Below the pieces are notes generated by a model. That model did no database searches, was not told the origin of the DNA, and saw nothing but the letters and a program-made list of their open reading frames with translations. A stretch of DNA of 64,000 bases from Heliocidaris erythrogramma (taxonomy: Eukaryota > Echinodermata > Echinoidea > Camarodonta > Echinometridae): positions 34,232,598 to 34,296,597 of the forward strand of contig CM046858.1 in the NCBI GenBank assembly GCA_025617745.1, given 5' to 3'. The number at the start of each line of letters is the position of its first letter. Position 1 is the first letter of the stretch. The position numbers and the translations under genes were made by a program. Positions 24,301-33,931 of the stretch are shown in pieces.

Positions 24301-24879
24301 TGCTGGTAATACAGTACAATACCAGACCATACCACACCATGCAAACATATTCGTTTTCTAACATATTTTAAGGAACCCGTGCTAAATGTTTTAGCACTAA
24401 TTTTGTCTAGCTGATGTGTGATACATGGAGGTATAAGTGACAACACATCTGTTATTTTTATTTTTTTTCTCTCTTTTAAAGAAACACACTCACACACGTG
24501 TTATATGCCCAAATACCACTTATCTAATGTACGATATAAAAGAGCAATTAATTATCTTTTTTTTCCCTCTTTCCCTCTCTCTCTCTCTCTTTTATAATTC
24601 TTTGCTTGTCATAAATCAGTGTCCCCTAACTTTTGAAAAGAGATTTATTAACATGTACCATCACCCCATCCTGACTCCCAGTCAGGATGGGGTGATGGGA
24701 TATGTTGTAGGGGAGGTGAGATACATGTAGGTTAGGACTTTGTTGGGTGGATGGGATAATTAAGGGTAAAGAGGACATTACCCCCCTCCACTCTCCCCCC
24801 CCCCCCTCTCTCTCTCTCTCTCGCTTCATATGACAATTCATATGCATTGGTCTCTACATTGGTCTCTACCAATGTAGTA

Positions 24880-25600
24880 AAAAAAATATACTTTTTTATT
24901 ATACAGACTAATAAGAAGATTACATGAAAATGAGGAGATAGATTTTGTATCATCCTGGCTAACATGTATTGAAAACATTATTGAATAATGCAGGATTCAC
25001 TAATGTGTGGCTTTCTCAGGGCAATGGATTTAATACCGATTGGATTTTAGGTGCATTACGTTTGAGACTAGCTGATATGTTTAAACAGGAATGGCGAGCA
25101 GCAACCTGGTCGAATCGGGTGTGCCTTAATTATAGGATTTTTAAACTTGAGCTAGAGTTTGAAAAATATTTGTGTCTCTTGAATAGCGCAGATGCAACAC
25201 TATTATGTAAATTTAGATGTCGAACACATAGATTACCAGTTAATAACAGTCGTTTCAACTCTGATTTGTTAAATGAAAGTCTATGCACACTCTGTACATC
25301 ATTAGATATTGGTGATGAATATCACTATTTGCTTGTTTGCCCATTTTTATTAATGAGAGAAAACTGTACTTGTCTGATTTTAATATACATAGACCAAATA
25401 CAACAGTAATGGCGGAAGTTCTTCTTACAAAAAATGCTTGCCATCTTAAAAAGCTTGTTAAATTTGTTAAAATTATTATGCAGCAATTTACATGTAAATC
25501 AAAAGAGGATGGAGATGTTGATGTTGTAAGTGAGAATCAAAGTCAGGTAGTTACACGTAGTGGTAGAATAGTTAACAACCCTATACGTCTAGTACTCTAG
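24880..25600 (+). mobile_element. LINE fragment, C-terminal end of ORF2
   Basis: The frame from about 24969 encodes a C-terminal LINE segment with a CTLC...DEYHYLLVCP zinc-knuckle-like motif (residues about 118-135 of the open stretch), typical of the end of several non-LTR reverse transcriptase proteins. The frame shifts once near 25350, after which HLKKLVKFVKIIMQQF and a final TRSGRIVNNP follow to a stop at 25600. Another shift near 24970 separates upstream RLHENEEIDF. RT core and endonuclease are absent (5' truncation). Dead copy. It lies in the spacer of the 8.2-kb inverted duplication and ends at a TA microsatellite. Confidence 0.75.
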
Positions 25601-25621
25601 TTGTATTTACACTGTGTATAT

Positions 25622-25656
<35 letters not shown>

Positions 25657-27320
25657 CAGTTAACAACAAAATTATTCATACCCCTTGGAAAATTATAGTT
25701 TTTTGCATTTTTCCTAAAAATGAATGGTTAAATGAAGTTACTTGCACATCACTTGAATACATTTAGTTTTCATCTGCAAATAAATGCCGTTTCCGGTTTC
25801 ACCTCATTTGCATAACAATAGAAAAGGTGAGTTATCCAAACTGGGCGATGTTCAAAATTATTCATACCCTTGGTGATTTATTGACTTTGTCAATCAGTAT
25901 GAATCCGATCCTTGTGATTAATGCTTGTAATTCACTTTATTTTAATACACCGTCACAAGGCTTCCGGAGGGGTCTCTGCTGGGATATCAGGCCAGTACCT
26001 GTTCTCCAATGGCTCAATCTCCTTGAGGATGTGTCCACACATGCCTTCACCTGACCTTCAGGGAGTTCATTAGATTTCGTGTCCTACAGGTGATGCAGTT
26101 ATCGACTTCATGATGACAGGACTATGATACTGAAATTTTCGGTCATTTATTCCATGCATTTTATTGAAAATTCTGTATCTACTTATGAAGCAAAGCACCA
26201 TTCCTGAAAAGCCCTTCCCTTTTGCACTGCCTGTGGGAGGGTTCACCTTTATTCATTGGCCCCATTCTTAATCAGAGTGCTCAGGAAGGCCATGTTGGTG
26301 ATATTAAAGTCATTGCATGACTCTAACGTCAGGTCACCATGAATAACAGTATGTAACCTTTGAGTACCATACACATCCCACATTGACTGTTACTGTATAT
26401 CAATCTTCATATGGTATATTCTTTGTATCTTTGGTATGAAAGCTACAATCCTTGATATCAAAATGAATGTAAACCAAATTTATACCATATGCCCTCCATG
26501 TTACCAGCTGCAGTGCACAAAATGCTACCACTTTGACAGTGCACTGGAACATAAAGATCAGTATTTTAAGCTTCACTAGAGTACCCACTTGCAGGTGTCC
26601 ATATCAAAAATGTGTCAATCAGTGTAACTGAATAAACTGATAAAATTGGCACCATCCAACCTTTAGACAACTACCATGGCCTCCCTAAACATTCTTAATA
26701 ATAATGGAACAAAAGTATCAGGAAATACCTTCCCTTGACAGTGCAACAGTGAATGCCTCTAGGGAAGTCTCTCCAGGAAGAGTGCTTTGTTTCAACTTAG
26801 ATACAGAATTGTCATTAAAATGTAAGGAATATTAACGAAAATATCAATATCATAGTCCTATCCTCATGACGTCTAAAACTACACCACCTGCAAACACAAA
26901 ATCTGCTTTAAATCCATCGAATCCCCTGAAGACCAGGTGATGGCATGTGTGGACAACATCCTCAAGGAGATTGGGCCATTGGAGACCAGGTATTGGCCTG
27001 ATATCTCAGTAGAGACCTCCAGAAGCATTGTGACAGTGTGAAGAAAGTGTTACAAGCATTAATCGCAAGGACTGGATTCATACTGATTGACAAAGTCAAT
27101 AGATCACCAAGGGTATGAATAACTTTGAACATCACCCAGTTTGGATAATTCACCTTTTCTATTGTTATGCAAATGAGGTGAAACCAGAAACAGCATTCAT
27201 TTGCAGATGATAACTAAATGTATTCAAGTGATGTGCAATTAAATTCAGTTAACCATTCATTTTTAGGAAAAATGCAAAAAACTAGAATTTTCCAAGGGGT
27301 TTGAATAATTTTGTTGTTAA

Positions 27321-27323
<3 letters not shown>
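25657..27323. mobile_element. Tc1/mariner-type fold-back element
   Basis: Ends CAGTTAACAACAAAATT and its complement are flanked by TA on each side inside TA microsatellites, matching Tc1/mariner target use. The inverted arms are unusually long: similarity runs for about 570 bases each (25657-26245 and 26760-27323), with blocks ATTATTCATACCC, TTGACTTTGTCAATCAGTAT, TCTCCTTGAGGATGT and TTCTGTATCTA. The 0.5-kb centre is unique. No transposase frame longer than 80 codons, so it is non-autonomous. Confidence 0.8.
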
Positions 27324-27349
<26 letters not shown>

Positions 27350-27351
<2 letters not shown>

Positions 27352-27660
27352 ATGTGAAAGAAATGCGAGAATAACGTTGCGTAGTTCAATCAAAGTTTCC
27401 CAGAGCTGTCCTCCCTTTTTGAAATTTTTGCAAAGGCTGAAAAAATGTCTCCGCCGGGAATCGAACCCGGGTCGTTGGCTTAGAACGCCAATGCCTTAAC
27501 CACTAGACCACGGAGACGGGTTAGTGGTTTCGGCGACACCAGATTCAATTGACCGACAGATTTGACAAATCTTCAACCTTATTAATTAATTCCTTTGACG
27601 GGGGCAGGTGAGTTTTGAACAAAGACAAGTCGCGTGCCTCAGCTTGGATCCATGCTCCAT
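27350..27660 (-). repeat. tRNA-bearing repeat unit (single copy)
   Basis: Contains the unit's 3' tail (GAGCTGTCCTCCC, TTTTTGCAAAGGC), the tRNA-like gene at 27446-27517 and the leader TTCAATTGACCGACAGATT ... GCGTGCCTCAGC. Begins in a TA microsatellite next to the Tc1-type element. Confidence 0.75.
27446..27517 (-). tRNA. tRNA-like gene, anticodon UCU by fold
   Basis: Minus strand: 7-bp acceptor GTCTCCG/CGGAGAC, D arm with TGGTCTAGTGG, anticodon stem TTGGC/GCCAA with loop GTTCTAA (anticodon UCU, arginine), T arm CCGGG/CCCGG with TTCGATT, discriminator A. No CCA encoded. TTTTTT follows directly, a pol III terminator. Structurally sound, but it is one of several copies within a repeat, so function as a real tRNA is doubtful. 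Confidence 0.65.
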
Positions 27661-27667
27661 CCATATA

Positions 27668-28018
27668 TACATACATGAAGAGTTCTTTCGCAAAAACCAA
27701 TAAACGGCATCAGTGAAAATATATATATATATATTTCTTGTTGTTGTTTTTTTTTAATGTTTCGTTGGGAAATGTTGTTTAATATGTAAACTATATACCC
27801 ATGTACAAGTATTCAATATGCCATTTATATTATTGTAAATATGTTGTTCTTTCATACCCCGAGTGGGGGTCGATAGAGTGAATAAAATCTCATCTTATCT
27901 TATCTTATCTTATCTCTCTACCAACTTCCCTTATCCCGAATGCTATCATTTCTCAAATTTGGACTTGTTGCTATTACCCATTGACCTGAAGAATAAGTAG
28001 CCAACATCTATGACATTC
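27668..28018 (+). repeat. LINE-like 3' end, direct copy 1
   Basis: Shared with 28990-29342: GAAGAGTTCTTTCGCAAAAA, TGTACAAGTATTCAATAT, CCGAGTGGGGGTCGATAGAG, then AATAAAATCTCATC and a TTATC tandem, followed by CTCTACCAMCTTCCCTTATC. The polyadenylation-like word and pentanucleotide tail are what a non-LTR 3' end looks like; it may belong to the same LINE as 24880-25600. Confidence 0.6.
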
Positions 28019-28019
28019 G

Positions 28020-28400
28020 AGGACAGGTGAGTTTTGAACAAAGACAAGCCGCGTGCCTCAGCTTGGATCCAGCTGAGGCACGCGGCTTGTCTTTGTTCAC
28101 AACTCACCTGCCCCGACAAAGGAATTAATTAATAAGGTTGAAGATTTGTCAAATCTGTCGGTCAATTGAATCTGGTGTCGCCGAAACCACTAACCCGTCT
28201 CCGTGGTCTAGTGGTTAAGGCATTGGCGTTCTAAGCCAACGACCCGGGTTCGATTCCCGGCGGAGACATTTTTTCAGCCTTTGCAAAAATTTCAAAAAGG
28301 GAGGACAGCTCTGGGGAACTTTGATTGAGCTACGCAACGTTATTCTCGCATTTATTTCACATTGTATTTATTCCCACGAGATTTGCCAAAGCTGTTGTAT
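28020..28400 (+). repeat. tRNA-bearing unit with fold-back leader
   Basis: Begins with an inverted pair: GGCACGCGGCTTGTCTTTGT faces its complement across GGATCC (28020-28115). A complete plus-strand unit follows, with leader, tRNA-like gene (28197-28268) and tail to GTTATTTCC. It is the only plus-strand copy with all parts intact among the close family members. Confidence 0.75.
28197..28268 (+). tRNA. tRNA-like gene, anticodon UCU by fold
   Basis: Sequence identical in design to 27446-27517: acceptor GTCTCCG/CGGAGAC, anticodon loop GTTCTAA between TTGGC and GCCAA, T loop TTCGATT. T6 terminator at 28269-28274. The immediate terminator means pol III would make only a tRNA-sized product and not copy the rest of the repeat, unlike an ordinary SINE. 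Confidence 0.65.
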
Positions 28401-28434
28401 ATGTTATTTCCTTACACTTGTTATATATATATAT

Positions 28435-28980
28435 ACAAGCGTGAGAGATATAAATGAGACGGGACGTATAGCCCTCGGTTAACCTCGATTTTAATTCCAA
28501 GCTTTCGGCCTCATTTGGCCTTCTTCAGGATCTACCAAGACAAATCAAAATTAAATGAAAACAAAATGAATATAGCATGACAATGCGAACATAAATAATG
28601 TTCTGATATACATAAGATATATATGTACCCGCTTCACTTAACGCCATCCGGCGCAATCGCATTATAATAGACACACGATATAAGTGACAGTATATGATGA
28701 TATGGTGTGGCACAGATATTAAATGCATGTCACATATAGAAAGTAAGTAAGATATCTATTTATTTTATATCTACGAAATAGGATACAAGGTAATATAGTC
28801 ACATCAATGCATGTGCATAAAGTGAACATAATAAGTCAACATAATTATAGTCATTAAACAGCATAATGGTGACATAATGCGTGCATATACACATACACAC
28901 ATACATACATACACAACATATAGTCATTAAATTGTATAATGGTGACATTATAAGTACATATATACACATACATACATGCA
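28435..28980 (-). repeat. Possible Penelope-like 3' remnant
   Basis: On the minus strand the words CCTGAAGAAGGCC and GGCCGAAAGC, bracketing a short hairpin, resemble the conserved GAAGGCC...GCCGAAA stretch near ends of Penelope-like elements. The remainder (tandem ACATAC microsatellite and AT-rich DNA) is not diagnostic. No RT or GIY-YIG frame is present. Weak call. Confidence 0.3.
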
Positions 28981-28989
28981 CATATATAC

Positions 28990-29342
28990 ATACATGAAGA
29001 GTTCTTTCGCAAAAACCAATAAACGGCATCAGTGGAAATATATATATATATATATATTTCTTGTTGTTTTTGTTTTTTTAATGTTTCGTTGAGAAATGTT
29101 GTTTAATATGTAAACTATATACCCATGTACAAGTATTCAATATACCATTTATATTATTGTAAATATGTTGTTCTTTCATACCCCGAGTGGGGGTCGATAG
29201 AGTGAATAAAATCTCATCTTATCTTATCTTATCTTATCTCTCTACCACCTTCCCTTATCCCGAATTCTATCATTTCTCAAATTTGGACTTGTTGCTATTA
29301 CCCATTGACCTGAAGAATAAGTAGCCAACATCTATGACATTC
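28990..29342 (+). repeat. LINE-like 3' end, direct copy 2
   Basis: Direct duplicate of 27668-28018 with few differences. The pair flanks the fold-back tRNA unit, so the whole 27.67-29.34 kb block may have formed by a local duplication. Confidence 0.6.
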
Positions 29343-29432
29343 CTTTTTTCAATTAAGTGATTGATAGCTGAATGTTGATTGAGAAATGTCGATCATTTGA
29401 GAAATGATAGAATTCGGGGTAAGGGAAGGTGG
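29240..29432. repeat. Inverted pair, 43-bp arms
   Basis: CTCTACCACCTTCCCTTATC at 29240 continues to CATTTCTCAAAT, and its complement lies at 29394-29432. The second arm is the point where copy 2 of the LINE-like 3' end meets the right arm of the big inverted duplication. Confidence 0.65.
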
Positions 29433-29792
29433 TAGAGACCAATGCATACGAATTGTCAAGATATGCACCAGCACACCCAGGAAGCGAGAGAAAGAGAGAG
29501 GGGGGGGGGGGGGGGGGGAGAGAGGGGGGGGGGGTAATGTCCTCATTACCCTTAATTATCCCATACACCCAACAAAGTCCAAACCTATCTCACCTCCCCT
29601 ACAACATATACCATCACCCCATCCTGACTTGGAGTCAGGATGAGGTGATGGTACATGTTAATAAATCTTTTTTCAAAAGTTAGAGGACACTGATTTTTGA
29701 CAAGCAAAGAATTATAAAAGAGAGAGAGAGGGGGGAAAAGAAAAAAAAGATACTTAATTGCTCTTTTATATCGTACATTAGATAAATGATGT

Positions 29793-30032
29793 GGCTTAAC
29801 TATAGAATACCCTACCACATAGACTTATGTGCATAAACGACCAACACATAGGTTTTATAGTGTTAGGTTTGGGTTAGGGTTATGTTTAAACTTAAAGTTA
29901 GGATTATGGTTAGAATTACTATTTACGGTAGCTAAAAAACTTAAGTCTTTGGATTCAGCTTCATTAGAGAAGCGTTGGTCAACTAATGGACATGTGGTCA
30001 ACTTTTGTGGTGGGGTATTCTATAGTTGTTCC
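29793..30032. mobile_element. 240-bp hAT-type MITE in the right arm
   Basis: Inverted ends GGCTTAACTATAGAATACCC and the complement of GGAACAACTATAGAATACCC. AATGATGT (29785-29792) and AATGGTGT (30033-30040) form an 8-bp target duplication with one change. The left arm of the big inverted duplication lacks the insertion, which fixes the boundaries and shows it came later. Confidence 0.75.
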
Positions 30033-30252
30033 AATGGTGTTTGGGCATATAACACGGGTGTGAGTGTGTTTCTTTAAAAGAGAGAAAAAAAATAAAAATA
30101 ACAGATGTGTTGTCACTTATACCTCCATGTATCACACATCAGCTAGACAAAATTAGTGCTAAAACATTTAGCACGGGTTCCTTAAAATATGTTAGAAAAC
30201 GAATATGTTTGCATGGTGTGGTATGGTCTGGTATTGTATTGTATTACCAGCA

Positions 30253-30266
30253 GTTGCCATGGCAAC
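30253..30266. promoter_or_regulatory. RFX/X-box-like palindrome
   Basis: GTTGCCATGGCAAC, mirror counterpart of 24287-24300. Confidence 0.45.
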
Positions 30267-30634
30267 AGAAATTCTAATATGTATCAAATTGTGTGACATA
30301 GTGATGCAAACATCGTCATCTTTTTTTTTCTTCTTATAGTCGATTATCATGGAATTGCAGGTTAAACTTAGAAAGTTCATTATGCTTACTGTGTAAAACT
30401 GAGAAATCTGGAAAAAACAAGAGGTTTCTAATGCGCATAACATGCTACTATGGCAACAGATAATTGAGTTCCTCTTAATTTGTTGTGTATGCTTCAGAGT
30501 GATAGGAATGTCATTAAACACCACGAATATTGTATTAAACTCATACTGAAGTGATTGTTTTCATGTATACGCAATTTTCTTTGAAAAAAATATGAAATTC
30601 TTCTATTCTACTTAGATTTGCATTCATGATAACT

Positions 30635-30648
30635 GTTGCCATGGCAAC
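30635..30648. promoter_or_regulatory. RFX/X-box-like palindrome
   Basis: GTTGCCATGGCAAC, mirror counterpart of 23897-23910. Confidence 0.45.
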
Positions 30649-31028
30649 ACACATTTTGACATGGATATATTTTTTTATATCAAAATGTGTAGAACAGTAC
30701 TGGCAAGAACGCTACCAATTTTCATACCAATCTGATGACCATACAGAAAGTTACAGGTCAAAATGTGACGGTAGTACAAAAGGACCTCTCAACAAAATTT
30801 GAAAAGGGCATTTTTTGACCATCTTGATGCCCCCTTGATTTTCCCTAAGAGGGGCGACTTTTTTCTTCTTGTTAACATCTTGATGTTTTAAGCATACTTT
30901 GAAGAAGTTAAAACAGTCAGTTTTGTTTAGTCATGGGGGTGCACGGATACCCATCTTAGATACCGTAATACGTCCTTCTTGGTAATTCTAAACGCAAAAA
31001 GGGGGTGAGTTTACCAGTTATAACAATG

Positions 31029-31042
31029 GTTGTCATGACAAC
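31029..31042. promoter_or_regulatory. X-box-like palindrome with paired change
   Basis: GTTGTCATGACAAC in the tandem block copy. Both halves differ from GTTGCCATGGCAAC by a matching change, so the palindrome is kept and still fits a relaxed X-box consensus. Confidence 0.4.
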
Positions 31043-31745
31043 AGATATTATAACATGTGTCAAAATGAGTGACATATCGGTACACACATCAACATCAAGC
31101 TTTATTATAATCAGATTATCACAAAACAGGGTTGCAGGTTAAAATTAAGCTGTCCGTATTCTTAATGCATAAAGACTGCGAAATCTTGAAAACGCGAAAA
31201 CAATAGGTTTGTAATACGCATAACATATCACTCTGCCAATATGCAATTGAGTTCCTTTTATCAATATATGTTGTATATGTTTCAAAGTGATAGGAAATGT
31301 CATTGAACACCGTGAATATTGCATCAAACTCATACTGAAGTGATTGTTTTCATGTCTAAGCAATTTTCTTTGAAAAAAATATGAAATTCTTCTATTCTAG
31401 TTAGATTTTCATTCCTGATTATCAACAAAAAATCGGCAGCGGGGATAGGATTCAGCTTACCTTACACATGTTGCTGTAAGAATTGTCATGGCATAAGTGT
31501 TGATAAGTGTTGATATTATTAATATATTTTTAATGTTAATATTCCATTTTGACCAGAACCACCACAGCAAACACCGAGGGTGGTTTCCAAGGTCAAGTGT
31601 GCACGGGAATGTGTGATTCTAATGTGTGTGTGTTTTGTGTTGATATAATCCGTCACAGGCCCTACGAGATCAAATGTAAAGCTCCGTATATATATAGGCC
31701 CAGTACCAGATTGATAAGCCAAGGAGCTCGTATAGCTAAAAGTTC

Positions 31746-32490
31746 CCCCGATTTGTTATTTTGGTCATTTGGCGTACGTTACCAAGCATATTAGTGTTAT
31801 GAACATAAATTGACATCAGAGGTATTATGTAAATTGAAAGTTGGTCTGGCCCAAGCTCTAGAATAGGGCCTGCATATTATTATATAATCATAATCATCAG
31901 ATATTCTAAATTCTTAGAAGTGGTCGGTTTACGTTTAGGTCCATAATTATAGCTTGGACTTGCCCTGTACAACTTAAAGGGAAAATTGAGTTCTTGGAAA
32001 GGTAACAAATAATTTGAGCTTTCTCATTCTTTTTATATTAGTTTGAAAGATTATTATAGTAGATATGTCCCATGAATCCATTTCAGGGGACATATCTAGA
32101 TTGCTCTTCAAATGCTCTCACTTTCAAAATATCAGCTGAAATATTCGGGCTGAACGTGTATAGTCCCGTATACACATTTATGTGTCCAGTGCATGTTACT
32201 CTCAGCAGGATTGAGTCAATTTCTTATCATTTTGGTGACTCCAAAAACTTACAGCATACACCAATTATTATGTGCTATATAATCAACCTTTCCCAATTAC
32301 TCTGAGACAGTTTCTTTTACTATTCAATTTTATGACCAGAGCTCAAATCTTTAAATATAATTCAGTTCACACTTCAGCCGTTAAAAGAATTCTAGCTTAT
32401 TATTTGTTAAACTCTCTTTTGATGCTTAAACATAAGCAAATTCAATCATGAAATGTATTTAGATAAATGTTTATAAATAAATATATTATT
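31746..32490. other. No gene seen; diverged repeat at 32060-32420
   Basis: Distant partner of 20820-21200. Otherwise AT-rich DNA without recognisable features. Confidence 0.5.
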
Positions 32491-32642
32491 TGTAAGGAAA
32501 TAACATATACAACAGCTTTGGCAAATCTCGTGGAAATAAATACAATGTGAAAGAAATGCGAGAATAACGTTGCGTAGCTCAGTCAAAGTTCCCCAGAGCT
32601 GTCCTCCCTTTTTGAAATTTTTTTTGCAAAGGCTGAAAAAAT

Positions 32643-32713
32643 GTCTCCGACGGGAATCGAACCCGGGTCGTTGGCTTAGAACGCCAATGTCTTAACCACT
32701 AGACCACCGAGAC
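32643..32713 (-). tRNA. tRNA-like gene in array, copy 1
   Basis: Same fold as 27446-27517, with changes that weaken the acceptor end (CCGAGAC and GACGGG on the plus strand) while keeping the GTTCTAA loop. T-run follows. Likely degenerate. Confidence 0.5.
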
Positions 32714-33056
32714 GGGTTAGTGGTTTCGGTGATATCAGACTCAATTGACCGACAGATTGACAAATCCTCAACCTTATTAATTAATTCCCCTTGTCGGGGG
32801 CAGATGGGTTTTTGATCAAGACAAGCCGCTAGTGCCTCAGCTGGATCCAAGTGAATGCTTCGAATACATGTATACGTTAGAATAAATTATTATTAAGAAC
32901 ATTATTTGTAAGGAAATAACATATACAACAGCTTTGGCAAATCTCGTGGAAATAAATACAATGTGAAAGAAATGCGAGAATAACGTTGCGTAGCTCAGTC
33001 AAAGTTCCCCAGAGCTGTCCTCCCTTTTTGAAATTTTTTGCAAAGGCTGAAAAAAT

Positions 33057-33127
33057 GTCTCCGACGGGAATCGAACCCGGGTCGTTGGCATAGAACGCCA
33101 ATGCCTTAACCACTAGACCACGGAGAC
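33057..33127 (-). tRNA. tRNA-like gene in array, copy 2
   Basis: Same fold, anticodon loop GTTCTAT, acceptor pair retained at one side only (GACGGG variant). T6 follows. Confidence 0.5.
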
Positions 33128-33410
33128 GGGTTAGTGGTTTCGGCGACATCAGATTCAATTGACCGACAGATTGACAAATCCTCAACCTTATTAATTAATT
33201 CCCCTTGTCGGGGGCAGATGAGTTTTTGAACAAGACAAGCCGCTTGTGACTCAGCTGGATCCAAGCGAATGCTTTGAATACATGTATACATTAGAATAAA
33301 TTATTATTAATAACATTATTATTTGTAAGGAAAAAACATATACAACAGCTTTGGCAAATCTCGTGGAAATAAATACAATCTGAAAGAAATGCGAGAATAA
33401 CGTTGCGTAT

Positions 33411-33757
33411 GTATATATATATTCAAAAAAGTGATTTTTCTGTGCCATATCGAATTACCATAAACTTCTTATTCATATCCTCTAATCGTTAATAAATTAA
33501 TGAACAATCTTCAGTGCTGGATAAGAATGCGTAATATTGATGAAGATACTGTTTTGTATGATAGTAATATAACGAAAACAAACGCCTATAGTATGGAATA
33601 AAAAATAATTCCAGGTTGAGAAACATTAAGCTAGATACTGTAGACATCTTAGAAATCTTTGACGATGATGATGTTCAAAGGACGCAAAACGTCGTCTCCC
33701 ACTGTGAGGGTAAACTACAAGATACTACAAGATACACTGAAAAAAAACTCCTTGTGG
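33411..33757. other. No gene seen
   Basis: AT-rich sequence between the tRNA-unit array and the SINE. ATGATGATG and ACAAGATACTACAAGATACA short repeats only. Confidence 0.5.
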
Positions 33758-33931
33758 AGGTGTCGTGGTATGGTGGTTCATTCACTCAATCCAAGGGTTG
33801 AGGATTCGAATCTCAGCCCGGCACTAGCGTCTTTTGGAAAGACATTAATCCACATTTGCCACTCTCCACCCAGGTGTAGTAAATGGGTTCCTGGCAGGAT
33901 TTATTCCTTGAAATGCACTTTGCGCTCATTA

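Larger units (their letters stand above)
23505..24860 (+). repeat. Left arm of 8.2-kb inverted duplication
   Basis: Inverted relative to 29428-31745. Matching blocks, from outside inwards: CTATACGAGCTCCTTGGC, GTATCCGTGCACCCCC, CATTTTGACCTGTAACTTTC, the palindrome GTTGCCATGGCAAC (twice), TTAGCACGGGTTCC-complement, ATGTACGATATAAAAGAGC, the hairpin at 24658-24699 and TTGTTGGGTGKATGGGATAA. No coding region was recognised. The arm could be the terminal inverted repeat of a large DNA element or the product of an inverted duplication. Confidence 0.75.
29428..31745 (-). repeat. Right arm of 8.2-kb inverted duplication
   Basis: Inverted copy of 23505-24860. It is longer because of a 240-bp MITE (29793-30032) and a tandem second copy of the roughly 400-bp X-box block (about 31020-31420, copy of 30240-30650). 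Outer end GCCAAGGAGCTCGTATAG (31718) mirrors 23527. No coding region recognised. Confidence 0.75.
32491..33410 (-). repeat. Head-to-tail array of tRNA-bearing units, period about 416 bp
   Basis: TGTAAGGAAA occurs at 32491, 32907 and 33324, marking two complete units and a third that stops near GTTGCGTAT at 33410. Each complete unit has, in plus orientation order, the tail (CAACAGCTTTGGCAAATCTC), the minus-strand tRNA-like gene, the leader (TTCAATTGACCGACAGATTG) and a junction (ATACATGTATACRTTAGAAT). Units are closely similar, so amplification is recent. Confidence 0.85.

Noticed and set aside
29850-29900. TTAGGG-like words as interstitial telomere repeat
   Set aside because: Only one or two degenerate copies (GGTTTGGGTTAGGGTTATG), inside a MITE.
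17572-33127. Calling the repeated tRNA-like genes as ordinary functional tRNA genes
   Set aside because: All are embedded in the same repeat with conserved flanks, several have stem or loop damage, and copy number is high.
32491-33410. Regular repeats considered as a CRISPR array
   Set aside because: Period is about 416 bp with no unique spacers, and the setting is animal DNA.
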